Shown: positions 34,698-43,381, numbered from the stretch's first letter. The stretch: DNA of 64,000 bases from Pseudomonas sp. MYb118 (GCF_040947875.1 NZ_JBFRXN010000001.1:1054001-1118000), one strand, 5' to 3'. Made by a program: numbers and translations. Notes: a model not told the origin generated them from the letters alone.

Positions 34698-37600
34698 CTA
34701 GGCACCTTTGGGTAATACTCTCCGATCCGATGCCATGTCCTCGTTGAAGCCATCTGGTACAGGCTTGAAACCTGAGGCTGGCGAGCGGTGGCTGGACTGG
34801 AACTGGCGGAGGCTCAGTACGTCGATTTCTCCTGTAATGCAGTAGTCGTGGTTACCTCCCTTGACTCGTAATATGTCGCGCTTCCAGCGCTCCTTGTAAG
34901 GTGCGCGGATACGGCTATCACCGAAGCGGCGGTTGTTGCACTGGATGATGTAAGCATGAACATCCAGGGCGGCAGACTCCACCAGTGCGTTGAATGTGTC
35001 AGTGTCGCTGTTCCACTCTGGAACAAACAGTGCGTCGACCTGACCGCGTAGAGCCGCACGATAACGAATATTGGTCAGCTCGCTGCAGATCATGATGGCA
35101 AAGCGGAAATCACCATGCTGGATTACCGGAGGCTTTTGCCACTTTTGCTCTTGAGTCGGCTGCATCTGCACGCCTGCTAGGCGAAAGAGTTCTTGCTCCT
35201 CATGGAATGCTGGACGCTGTTTATCCTGTCGATAGAGCATCAGCGAAGGGAACCCAAGACCGTCGTGCGTTAACGAAGCCCAAACCTGGTGGCGCACATA
35301 TTTTCTCGGCGCGTGGAGGTACTCCACCCCGGTGATCAAAGATATGCCACGGCCCTTTAGCTTGTCGGCGATACGCATAAACCATTGGGGCGGTAGAGAG
35401 ACTTCCGGGAGGATCAAGTAACCAGCGCCGTCAGGCCGAGAGATAAGTTCGTTGATCAGACGATTGATGCGTTGGTAACGGTGCAGGCTGTCCGGGTCGG
35501 GCAACCCCATGATGGCGGCGGTAAAGCTTTCATCTTTGGTTTCCAAACTGGCCACAGCGATGGTCTGTTTGGCTTTGGGGTTTCCGTCCGGGATATGCAA
35601 AACCTGCTTTTTGTCGAGGTGTGGCATCTTGTGCGCAGTCAGCTCAAAACCTCGCAGTGCTTGCACCACCAACCCTAGTGTTTGGCGGCTGGAGGCTGCA
35701 AAAGGAGTCGGAGCGATGAGGTAGAGCTCATTGAGGCTGAATGGGCGAGTGGCGAAGGTTAGTCCAGTTGGGGGGCCGCGTTTAAGCCTGAGCCAGTTCG
35801 CCAGTGTGGCGATGCCGTCGGTCATCTCGTCAGGCAATAGCTCTTCTGCGTCAAAAGTTGTGAGGTTTTTACGGAGTGGAATTCCGCGCTGGCTGACCAT
35901 TTCCTGAGGCAGGCCTGTAAAGCGAAAGGGGATATGGGCGAGATCGAAGCTGAACAGCCGAGCTTGAATCTTCTGTATGTGCTGGCTGGTGATGTTCGTT
36001 GGCCTGTCCAGGAAGTTATTCCAGATGACGAAGGCAAGGCTCTCCATATGACCGGTCATTTGGTTCTTCCAGGCGGTAGTCCCCGATTTGCTAAGGCGAG
36101 GCGGAAACGCAGAGACGATGCTCTGCGCTGTCACTTCCCAGATGGATCGCTTCCATAAATGTCGGGCTTCTGCTGGCACGTTGGCTGCAGCAAGGCTTTT
36201 GATCGCCAGAGTACAGTCGCTCTCTACTTTATTGATCAGGCCACCCAGTGCATTGATGATTTTTTCTAGGTATTCAAAATCTTCACAGGCGGTTGCCATG
36301 CGGATGATGCGCGGGAGGTATTGAGCCAGTTCGAAAAACTTAATTGGGGTGAGCAAATGCTCGATGACTGCGGCGAAAAAGGCATGGCGGTGTGCTTGCC
36401 AATCCTTTGGGGGGATGTCGCGTTCGAAGGCTTCGTAGTCGCGGAGGCTAAGGGCAAAACCGGCGCGGTGCAGCGTCAGTGCATCAGCCTTTCGCAGATT
36501 GTCTGCTTGCTCTCCTGCAAGGTTGGTAGCTTTGAGCAAATCCGTAGCCACGGTGTTGGGTGAATTCGGCAGGTCGGGTAACGCGCGCCATTCGCTTGCA
36601 CGTTGGTTAATCTGTTCAGAAATGGCGTTGACCAGAGCAGTACCTGCATCCCCTGCAAGGATGAATAGCTTGTTTTTGCCGTTTTCAAAAGCGATGCGGT
36701 CTTCTTTGAGGTATTTAGGCTTGAAGAGGATGCTGCCGTTATCTTTTTTGAGCAGGTCCTTGCCGCCGTCACGACTGAAGATCCACTCCCAAAACTGCTC
36801 AGTGGTTTTGATATCGCTCGCGTTTTCCATAACCAGCAGAATGTCGTCCACATAACGACCGTAATAGAGTGGCACTACTTGTTGCTCGATGAACTGGTCG
36901 AGCCTGATTAGCGCCGCGTTTGCGACCACAGCAGATGCAGGCAAACCTACAGGTAAACCTTTTCGTAGCGGCGTTTGTTGTGCCCAGGCCAACAATGCGG
37001 CAATGAACAGGCGGTTCAGTTTGGACTGCGATTCGTTCAGTTCAATTTCGGCTAGTTTGAGGAAGCTATCGTCGACCATAAAGCCGGGGCTTAACTCGTG
37101 ATAGAAACTGCTTACATCGGCTGTGAGTGCCAGTACTTTTTTCTTCTCGCTGAGCGCTGTGCGCATCGCCTTGATGCCAACATCGCGCCATTCACGGAAG
37201 GGTCTCAGATAGGGCTTGAATGATCCAAGGGCCCACGTGTTGATCTCATCGTGCCGGTTGCGGCGTAGACGGCTGCCGAAGACGTTGCTGCTGAGCTGCT
37301 TGTCGAAGAGATCGCCGACTTCCATCATCCATAGTGATGACAGCACATGAAAGTCGATGCTGCAGCGGGCCATGAGGCGGAATACGGCAGTGGGATGGTT
37401 ACCGACCTTAGTCGCGCTTAGCCACTCGGCTTCCGGTGAGGCAAAGATCAGACTTTGATCCTGCTTTCCTTTCACAATCTGAATTTCTTTTGGTGCCAGC
37501 GTCCAAGTGCCGAGGAATGCAGGGTCTTTTACCCAATCCTCGTTCACCGCTTCGATCTTATCCTTCAGGCGAGTGAGGTTTTTGCTCAGGTCGTCTTCAT

Positions 37601-37712
37601 AGTTAGCAATGTCGAACAGCGACGGGTTGGTTGAGTAGTAGAGGTCAACCTTAGCCTTGCGATAGGCGAGACCAAGGTCGTGCAGCGATAACGACATCCG
37701 GATGACGTCCAT
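34698..37712 (-). CDS. Reverse transcriptase-nitrilase defence protein, DRT type 1 (UG1-like)
   Basis: This 1004-residue two-domain protein has RT motifs at 196-206 (LTADVSSFYHE, catalytic Asp199), 252-265 (KGLPVGLPASAVVAN, template-contact motif) and 286-294 (RYVDDILLV, catalytic Asp pair 289-290). The C-terminal part, about 740-960, reads as a nitrilase/CN-hydrolase domain with Glu770 (LPEVSLPP), Lys831 (DKQRPAF) and Cys876 (MICSELTN). That RT plus nitrilase layout is the DRT type 1 anti-phage system. ATG 37712 has GAAGG upstream. It appears to be a single-gene unit with moderate GC, and the reading frame is complete. Confidence 0.88.
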   Translation of the reverse strand: MDVIRMSLSLHDLGLAYRKAKVDLYYSTNPSLFDIANYEDDLSKNLTRLKDKIEAVNEDWVKDPAFLGTWTLAPKEIQIVKGKQDQSLIFASPEAEWLSATKVGNHPTAVFRLMARCSIDFHVLSSLWMMEVGDLFDKQLSSNVFGSRLRRNRHDEINTWALGSFKPYLRPFREWRDVGIKAMRTALSEKKKVLALTADVSSFYHELSPGFMVDDSFLKLAEIELNESQSKLNRLFIAALLAWAQQTPLRKGLPVGLPASAVVANAALIRLDQFIEQQVVPLYYGRYVDDILLVMENASDIKTTEQFWEWIFSRDGGKDLLKKDNGSILFKPKYLKEDRIAFENGKNKLFILAGDAGTALVNAISEQINQRASEWRALPDLPNSPNTVATDLLKATNLAGEQADNLRKADALTLHRAGFALSLRDYEAFERDIPPKDWQAHRHAFFAAVIEHLLTPIKFFELAQYLPRIIRMATACEDFEYLEKIINALGGLINKVESDCTLAIKSLAAANVPAEARHLWKRSIWEVTAQSIVSAFPPRLSKSGTTAWKNQMTGHMESLAFVIWNNFLDRPTNITSQHIQKIQARLFSFDLAHIPFRFTGLPQEMVSQRGIPLRKNLTTFDAEELLPDEMTDGIATLANWLRLKRGPPTGLTFATRPFSLNELYLIAPTPFAASSRQTLGLVVQALRGFELTAHKMPHLDKKQVLHIPDGNPKAKQTIAVASLETKDESFTAAIMGLPDPDSLHRYQRINRLINELISRPDGAGYLILPEVSLPPQWFMRIADKLKGRGISLITGVEYLHAPRKYVRHQVWASLTHDGLGFPSLMLYRQDKQRPAFHEEQELFRLAGVQMQPTQEQKWQKPPVIQHGDFRFAIMICSELTNIRYRAALRGQVDALFVPEWNSDTDTFNALVESAALDVHAYIIQCNNRRFGDSRIRAPYKERWKRDILRVKGGNHDYCITGEIDVLSLRQFQSSHRSPASGFKPVPDGFNEDMASDRRVLPKGA

Positions 37713-37853
37713 TTCTTAACCTTCGGCAATCCTGAGATATCCGGAATATTACCGAAAGCAAGCATGAATGGGCTAAAGCATTGTAAGGCGCGCTATCTGT
37801 ATCACCGATAGTCATGACTGGACCACTGAGCCGCCCCTATCTATTGGACGCTT

Positions 37854-37900
37854 TAACGGGCCGCTTTTGGCCGATAGTTGACGGTCAGGACGGCTGCTAA
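37854..37900. repeat. Internal partial copy of the island repeat
   Basis: GGCCGCTTTTGGCCGATAG followed by TTGACGGTC matches one arm of the repeats at 34526 and 47194. It is in the orientation of the right-hand copy, and lies about 150 bases upstream of the DRT1 gene start. Confidence 0.5.
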
Positions 37901-38415
37901 TTTTTTCAATTTCCTGAAAAATCATTGGTAAGTGTTGTTGCCAACTCGCTAAGCGAGATCCCATAAGGGCAGGGGCATAGTGTTCAGGAATCACTAGAGT
38001 CTCGACTGAGAGCTCCGACTTGCTTCCTGGTGGAAGGCGGGGGCGGAGGTGTAACGGGATGAACGAGCTTTTAGCGTCGATGAGTTCTCCAAGAAGTGGA
38101 TGTGATAGTCAGGTGGAGGCAGTTCGGTGCATTGCACAAAGCTGCGGCCTTGGACGCTGCATGAGCATGATGGAATAAATCCGATGGACAGTAGTGGCTC
38201 CGCCCCATGGGTAGGGGTCGGTATGCTGTTGGAACCTTGCATACCTGGATGGCTCCATCCTAATGGACCTGCGCTCGCAGGAGCCTACGCTGTTGGAGTG
38301 ACGACGCTCGAACCGGTCGTCTTTGGTTTTTGCCATGTCAGTGTAAGGGGGCATCATCATGCGCGCCCCACTTTTTAGGATTCAGGATATGCCCGCAATC
38401 TCTGGGGCGCGGAGG

Positions 38416-38445
38416 GGGGCGTCACTGCGGCGGCAGTGACGCCCC
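38416..38445. other. Perfect 13-bp hairpin
   Basis: GGGGCGTCACTGC and GCAGTGACGCCCC pair without mismatch around GGCG. No T-run follows, so it does not look like an ordinary terminator. It could be part of a structured RNA, a protein-binding palindrome or a mobile-element end. Confidence 0.55.
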
Positions 38446-38689
38446 ATTCGGTGGTTCTGCGTTGCCCCACCGGCCTGGGAACGGCGATAAAGGCATGCTG
38501 ATCTGGGCCTACGGCACTGACGCGGCCTTCGGCCTAGTCGGCTCCCTGCGCAGAAGCGGCATGGTTCCCATACCACGTCTGCACAGGCAGCTTGCGGGCA
38601 GAGCTGTTCAATGCCCAAACCACTTACATCGTTGGAAGGTGAGACCTTTTCATCCCATCTTCGAAAAGCACCAACACAGGGATTCAAAC

Positions 38690-38724
38690 GAAAAAGGGCA
38701 GCCTCTCAGTTGCCCTTTTTTTTG
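38690..38724. terminator. Bidirectional rho-independent terminator
   Basis: AAAAAGGGCA and TGCCCTTTTT pair around a 10-base loop, with T-runs on both strands. On the minus strand it lies just behind the DUF3077 gene stop at 38761. On the plus strand it would end any transcript from the 38.1-38.7 kb stretch. Confidence 0.8.
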
Positions 38725-38760
38725 GCGAATGAAGCGACATCGGGGCATCGCGTCCGCTTG

Positions 38761-39045
38761 CTAGCCGGCAGTTTTCATCGGTGGCCACCTGCTCAGCACC
38801 TTCTGAACATCATCGATCACCGCTTTGCTCATTGACGTTAAATGATGTGCCGCCCATGCATGACGGTCGCTGTCCCTGGAGTACGCCGCGTCGACGGTCA
38901 ATAATTTCGCCAGGAACAGCAAATCTGACACTTGCTCCAGGGCATCCACAATGGGCACGCCACGGTTTACTCGGAATAGCGGTTCGTTATTGCAGTAGTG
39001 AAAAGGGGTGAGGCCGATGGTCGTCAACCTAGGATCGTCGCTCAT
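38761..39045 (-). CDS. DUF3077-family small protein
   Basis: A 94-residue soluble protein with the pattern of the Pseudomonas DUF3077 family: FRVNRGVPIVDALEQVSDLL, a middle stretch (YSRDSDRHAWAAHHL) and a helical MSKAVIDDVQKVL end. GGAGGTGGCTT before ATG 39045 decides this start over a longer frame from 39183. The family has no established function and usually occurs in several copies per genome. It ends at a strong terminator and overlaps a possible small gene upstream by 17 bases. Confidence 0.75.
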   Translation of the reverse strand: MSDDPRLTTIGLTPFHYCNNEPLFRVNRGVPIVDALEQVSDLLFLAKLLTVDAAYSRDSDRHAWAAHHLTSMSKAVIDDVQKVLSRWPPMKTAG

Positions 39046-39310
39046 AAGCCACCTCCATAAGTGACGCCACGTTCGCTCGAGGTGTGACCGATGCTTTCGG
39101 AGGGGGAGGTTGGGTCGATTTCTTGGGGATTGAGTGTTGGCTTGGGCATAGATAGATCTCCATATGGGTAGAGGAGCCATCACCGTTCGCTACCAAACGA
39201 AGGGTGGCGGCCATACGAAGGTTGGTAGACCGGCCCACATGGAAAATCCGGCGCGCCTTTAGGCGCCCTGCGCATGGCCACCGTCGAAGATGCCGAAGAG
39301 GCATCTGCAT
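39029..39310 (-). CDS. Possible small protein ahead of the DUF3077 gene
   Basis: A 93-codon frame (MQMPLRHLRRWPCAGRLKAR start) overlaps the DUF3077 start by 17 bases. It contains RRIFHVGRSTNL and THMEIYLCPSQHSIP, then a Pro/Lys-rich segment. There is no clear ribosome binding site, and a later Met is a possible start. Its second half reads like a protein, while the first overlaps palindromic DNA. I do not recognise the family and give it low weight. Confidence 0.3.
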   Translation of the reverse strand: MQMPLRHLRRWPCAGRLKARRIFHVGRSTNLRMAATLRLVANGDGSSTHMEIYLCPSQHSIPKKSTQPPPPKASVTPRANVASLMEVAYERRS

Positions 39311-39356
39311 TTGGTGATGCTATGCGTCATGTGAGAGGCGGGCTACCAAACCCGAT
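39186..39356. repeat. Cluster of CTACCAAAC motifs in both orientations
   Basis: GCTACCAAACG at 39189, GTTGGTAGACC at 39221 and GGGCTACCAAACCCG at 39340 form inverted and direct copies upstream of the DUF3077 gene. CGCGCCTTTAGGCGC at about 39251 is another palindrome. These look like a structured leader or regulatory repeat tied to this gene family. Confidence 0.4.
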
Positions 39357-39780
39357 CGCTGTTTTTTTCAGTGACCGGAGAACGATAAAACCCACTCCCA
39401 AAACGCACAAGCCGGCGGATTCTTGCGTATCTGTAGGCAACGACGCAAGGCGTTGTAGCTTTCAGGGAGTGTTTTCTGAGAACAATTCGAGTTCAGGGCG
39501 TAGATATTGCGTCGCGGACTACTGAACCGTGAAAATCCCTTTGGGAGGCCGGATCGTGTTCAATGATTTGTTGGTTATGGTGATGCCAAATGCGACTTAG
39601 TAGAAAGATTTTATGTCAAGTGTTTCTTAGGGGTGAAGCCCAGTATAGACTTTCGCCTTCCTCCAGTAAGGGCCGAAAGCTGACATTCATTAGGAACTGT
39701 CCACTAGACGAAAGATATGAGGTAGTGAATATTCCTAAGATTTATCATTGATTAAATAATTCCGCATGTAGAGGTTTTAG
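39311..39780. other. 470-base stretch without a gene
   Basis: GC content falls from left to right, and no frame with start, ribosome site and coding pattern is present. Apart from the third CTACCAAAC motif I see only weak palindromes. The right end probably holds the promoter for the small membrane protein at 39781. Confidence 0.5.
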
Positions 39781-40107
39781 ATGGAAGATTTTCCACTGAT
39801 ATTTGGAGTGGTAATGGGGGTGGCTCCAGCATTCTTTATACTTACGCTGGTTAAAGGGCATGAACCTTGGAGGTTCACCTCGCTTTTAACTGGCATTATT
39901 TTGATTTTTGAGGCTACTTTGGTTTTAGGTATGATGACGGAGCTTTCTTCGATATTTAGCTTTCTAAAAGGCAAAGGGGGAATGACAGAGGAAATGATTG
40001 AGCACGCCCAACGTAATAACTCGCTGTGGGCCATTATGTTTCCAGCCATAGTTGGTGCGATCGGCGCAAACTATGTGACCGCGTGGTTTCAGTCTAAGAA
40101 GCCATAG
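39781..40107 (+). CDS. Small membrane protein, unknown function
   Basis: A 108-residue protein with three hydrophobic segments: LIFGVVMGVAPAFFILTLV, FTSLLTGIILIFEATLVLGM and LWAIMFPAIVGAIGANYVTAW. A polar loop between the last two (FLKGKGGMTEEMIEHAQRNN) is probably cytoplasmic. GAGGTTTTAG lies before the ATG. The base composition is clearly lower in GC than the flanking chromosome. It is on the opposite strand to the retron and does not obviously belong to it. I do not recognise a family. Confidence 0.6.
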   Translation: MEDFPLIFGVVMGVAPAFFILTLVKGHEPWRFTSLLTGIILIFEATLVLGMMTELSSIFSFLKGKGGMTEEMIEHAQRNNSLWAIMFPAIVGAIGANYVTAWFQSKKP

Positions 40108-40289
40108 GGCAACTCCCACATTAGCGACCGTTTTCATGGGTTAAGTCGGTAGCACCAGTCCGTAGTCGAAGGTAATGTTTATGGTTCATGCTGGCGCGGT
40201 GATGTTGCGGCCTGTAATATTAATTTTTAGCGAGTAGGGGCTATCGCAGAGGATGGTTGATGTATAAGTAAAATTTTGAGAAAGATGTT

Positions 40290-41229
40290 CTATTTTGAAA
40301 TTTGAAATACCATGATGGAAGCGATTAGTTCTGCGCCGTACTTTTGAATAACGGAATTATAAAATGTTGGTTCGACATGTTTTGCGAATGCCAGCCTCCC
40401 TTTGAGTGCGTAGGTATCTTCACTGGATAATTCCCCAAGAGAATATTTATGAATTAATGATCTGAAGTATCTTTTCCTCTCCCGGCCTAACGATATTTTA
40501 TTGTCATTTGTTAGTACAAGTCCTGTAATATGACGGTTATTACCTTTTGATGAGAAAATAGTCTTTTCTGGGTTTATTTTTAATTTTGGGTACGCGATCT
40601 CGGTGCAGACCTTATTAACTATGTCGGGAAGCCCGAACAAAGCGCCTCGAGTATTAGTGGTAAATGTAAGGTCGTCGGCATACCTAGTATATCTGACACC
40701 TAAGTGAGTGCACTCATCAGAAATTTTGCAATCAAATTCATACATCAAAGTGTTCGATATAAAAGGTGATGATGGCGCCCCAATACTAAGTTTGAGCAAA
40801 GGATCTTTTTTTATGGTCCAGAAAAAAATCTTTTTTACTGCATATGCATCTTCTCGAACAACACTTCCTCTGTGTCTCTCTAAGTGTGAAATAAGGTCGC
40901 TCGGGCTTATAGAAGGGAAAAAATCTGAAAAATCCATCTTTAGAAGATATTTGCTATTCAGATGCTCGGTTGCGTTCTCCTTGATACTTATTCCGTCTCT
41001 ATATGCTGTGGCGCAATCATGGACTGGAAGCCCTTTCAAGTAGCTGTCGAGAACCATGCGCTGCATAACTTTTAGTACCTCTGTAGGTTGCGCAATAGTT
41101 CTTACCCCTCGTCCGTTCCTTTTAGGGATTTTATATACCTTGTATTGAATAGGGCGCGGTATTCACAAAGCTTACTAATTCCGCTGTGCTAATCATTAAT
41201 TTGCTTGCCAGCTCTTCTAGAATTAGCAT
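40290..41229 (-). pseudogene. Retron reverse transcriptase, frameshifted
   Basis: The RT is homologous in layout to Eco1-type retron RTs: KMDFSDFFPSI (motif A), SIGAPSSPFISN (motif B), YTRYADDLTFT (catalytic Asp pair) and the retron-specific HITGLVL (VTG motif). The intact 258-codon part begins at internal Met 41066. Upstream in the same frame it continues as QYKVYKIPKRNGRGVRTIAQ but meets TGA at 41163. The natural start, ATG 41229, lies in another frame and reads MLILEELASKLMISTAELVS...NTAPY. Removing one A from 41148-41149 joins the two as TAPYQYKVY and yields 312 residues. ATG overlaps the effector stop as TGATG. Confidence 0.85.
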
Positions 41230-42191
41230 CAGTCCACCCCTGCTGGTAAGACTACTGGCTCGGGAACGGATTTAGCGTAGGCTGACTGAATAACATGCAT
41301 TCTTTTTGTCTCGCCATCATTAGTTGCATAATACTGCTGAGCTGCAAGCTTTACTTTGGTCGGTTCAAATTTACCCGCAAACTCCACCATGACTACATCG
41401 AGAGTAATGTAATAGTACTCGACATGCCCTCGCTTTGAGCTGTCAATCAGATTAAACTTTCCAAGAAGAAAAAGAAGTCTTTTGATCTTGTCTCTTGAAA
41501 GATTGATATCAATGGCCTGAAGATAGGTTTCGATTTCCATTAGCTTTAAAGCCCTGAAAACTTTTACTACTTCATAGATTACAAAGGCGATATGTCCTTC
41601 ATTCTTAATATTGAATGCCTCTGAGCCATCTCGGTTAGATATCGCGCCTAAAATATCCTCCCTCATTTCTTCTAGTGACGTGGAAAGGCTTCCCACAAGA
41701 TCATCGTTATCCCATGGGTATGAGCAAACGCTACTTTCCTTTACGCTTTGTAGATATCTTAACGGTCCGAGCCTTATGAACGAGCTTTCTTCATAATGAT
41801 CTTGTCTTACAAAAACCAGTATTTTATTTTTTAGTGCTTTATTTTTTACGAACAGACCAAGCTCAGCTAGCGCGCCTGGACTCTCGAGAATTATAACTAT
41901 CAGGGATGATATGTGCGCAATGTCACTCTCAAAAGCCAAGAGATCTTTATAAACAGAATCATGAATCCAGTCTTTAAAGTCTTCAGCAAGAGTGATGCTC
42001 TCAGCCAGATGACATTCGGCTTTATGCAGATACTAAACAAGCGCGCCTCTAACAGAAATCGGCGCAGGCGATTTAACGTCGACTTGGCCGCCGCAGAGAA
42101 AAAGAATTGGATGAGACAGGACAACTCGGGAATTTTCGAGAGAAATATACGCTAGTGACTCGAGCCTTTTATCATCGAACTTTAAAGTCAC
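41229..42191 (-). pseudogene. Retron effector, nucleoside deoxyribosyltransferase-like plus winged helix, amber-interrupted
   Basis: Read from GTG 42191 the frame gives about 320 codons, close to the 307-residue Eco1 effector. The N-terminal domain has LFLCGGQVDVKSP at about 30-42 and VIILESPGALAELG with Glu103, the NDT-like active-site pattern; Eco1's version hydrolyses NAD. The C-terminal third (VKVFRALKLMEIETYL, then IKRLLFLLGKFNLID) resembles a winged helix. Codon 53 is TAG (42033-42035) in the middle of the NDT fold; CAG would fit. The part after TAG has no ATG, only a TTG at 41939, so the protein is probably not made. Confidence 0.8.
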
Positions 42192-42238
42192 TTTAGTCAA
42201 CCCTAGTCCATGGCACTTGTTTGCGTCTCCAGGAGGTT

Positions 42239-42412
42239 CTCTTTACCAAAGATATAGCGGCGAAGGCTCGCGTGGGCTTTGCGAGGAGTGCGAGGTACGA
42301 GTGCGACGAGTGAAGCCCACGCGAGCCTTCGTCGCAACTAATACCGTTCAATAAATTAGAGTCTGGCTATACACCGGACTAGAGCTCGAAAGCTCCTAAA
42401 GCGCGTAAAGAG
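42239..42412 (-). ncRNA. Retron msr-msd RNA gene
   Basis: About 174 bases lie ahead of the effector. The ends carry 8-bp inverted repeats a1 (CTCTTTAC on the minus strand, 42405-42412) and a2 (GTAAAGAG, 42239-42246). The msr side has TTTAGG, a GAGCT-TTCG-AGCTC tetraloop hairpin and a CTAAT/ATTAG stem. The msd side is a 23-bp stem (42257-42279 with 42313-42335, one G-T pair) around a 33-base loop. The order RNA, effector, RT matches retron-Eco1. The likely priming G is in TTTAGG, but this needs experiment. Confidence 0.88.
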
Positions 42413-42418
42413 GATGCC

Positions 42419-42446
42419 ATCTTATTAGGGTGCAAGCTTTTGTCAA
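42419..42446 (-). promoter_or_regulatory. Sigma-70 promoter of the retron
   Basis: On the minus strand TTGACA (42441-42446) and TAAGAT (42419-42424) are 16 bases apart. Transcription would begin about seven bases downstream, right at the a1 repeat of the msr-msd RNA. Position and near-consensus boxes make this convincing. Confidence 0.8.
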
Positions 42447-42688
42447 GCCTACTTTTCGGGTGATCTGTACGCCTCTGAATCATCCTTGGCGAGGTTCTAA
42501 ACACATTTTCCAACGGGCACCCGCTATCCAGCTTGCATTCTCGCTATACGAGGATAGGTTGTCTGCACTACTCCTATGGTCAAGCGATCCAGCGAACACA
42601 GGGCGAGGGCACCAAAATGGATGCTCACCCGTGACCGCAACCGCTGCAATCAAGCGAGCCTGCTTACATCGAGTGAAATATTCGTATC

Positions 42689-43381
42689 CTATGCATCACC
42701 GGCATCCTCAACCTCAGGAACTGAGCTCTTGCGTCGTAGGCCGGCGGATTTTGTTGCAAGCTCATCGAGGAGCTCAGGATTGGTTTCCAAATACTGCTGG
42801 AAACGGCGCGCGGCGCGGTAGCTATTGTAGGGAGACATGATCAAGGCAGCGCCAAAAATGAACATCACCTCAACACCCGCACCTGCTAGGAAAGCACTGA
42901 AGTTCCCGCCCTTCAACATGATCGCCAGACCAGTGATACATCCGACTCCCATAAATAAAAAGCCGACCACGCATACGAACCATGCCGCCGTGGTCTCGTG
43001 CGCGGTAATACGGAGTGTTAAACGAGGCTGCTCCGGCGTGACCCACAAAAAACGGGCGATCTGGCGAATCTGCCAGTTATTCCAATGAGCAGTTCGGGCT
43101 AAGCGGATCAGGAAATCAGCTTTAGTACGATCTGCTCTGACACCACTGGCGATACGAAAGCTTTCGAGATAGATGGCATCATCGAGATACTGCGCATAAG
43201 GAGAATGAGGGCTTTCAGCGGCGCGAAGCTCTTTTAGAATTTTATATTGCCGACGCGCCAAGAGGCTGTCATACAAATGAATTAGCTTGATGGCTCTTGT
43301 TGGCAAGAAGAACAACATACCCACGAGTGCAGCAGCTGCGGCCCAACCACTGTTAAAATGCGCCATAACTTCTTGAATCAC
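42689..43381 (-). CDS. Membrane protein, third gene of the NdpA operon
   Basis: A 230-residue protein starting at GTG 43381 with AAGGAG seven bases upstream. It has one helix near the N-terminus (WAAAAALVGMLFFLP), a soluble middle rich in Arg/Tyr (LARRQYKILKELRAAESP), and two helices (TTAAWFVCVVGFLFMGVGCI; AFLAGAGVEVMFIFGAALIM). A charged C-terminal tail (RAARRFQQYLETNPELLDEL) follows. It lies 106 bases after the coiled-coil membrane gene on the same strand and may be cotranscribed. No family recognised. It ends 277 bases before the retron promoter; nothing else is visible in that gap. Confidence 0.7.
   Translation of the reverse strand: MIQEVMAHFNSGWAAAAALVGMLFFLPTRAIKLIHLYDSLLARRQYKILKELRAAESPHSPYAQYLDDAIYLESFRIASGVRADRTKADFLIRLARTAHWNNWQIRQIARFLWVTPEQPRLTLRITAHETTAAWFVCVVGFLFMGVGCITGLAIMLKGGNFSAFLAGAGVEVMFIFGAALIMSPYNSYRAARRFQQYLETNPELLDELATKSAGLRRKSSVPEVEDAGDA

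Larger units (their letters stand above)
37713..38760. other. 1-kb intergenic stretch without a convincing gene
   Basis: Several short frames exist on both strands (up to about 140 codons), but none has a ribosome binding site, a family motif or coding-like third positions. It contains a half copy of the island repeat (37854-37900), a perfect 13-bp hairpin (38416-38445) and a terminator (38690-38724). A small structured RNA remains possible. Confidence 0.5.

Noticed and set aside
38109..38360. Overlapping frames of 80-100 codons on both strands
   Set aside because: No ribosome binding site, no recognisable motif and equal openness of both strands. Kept only as part of the gene-free stretch.
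40290..41066. Retron RT as a complete 258-residue protein
   Set aside because: Conserved RT sequence (QYKVYKIPKR) continues upstream of Met 41066, and the start is found in a neighbouring frame. The short form would lack the N-terminal RT region.
41229..41939. Effector as a complete 236-residue protein starting at TTG
   Set aside because: The same frame continues upstream with clear NDT-like sequence interrupted by a single TAG. A TTG start inside the fold would remove its first strand.
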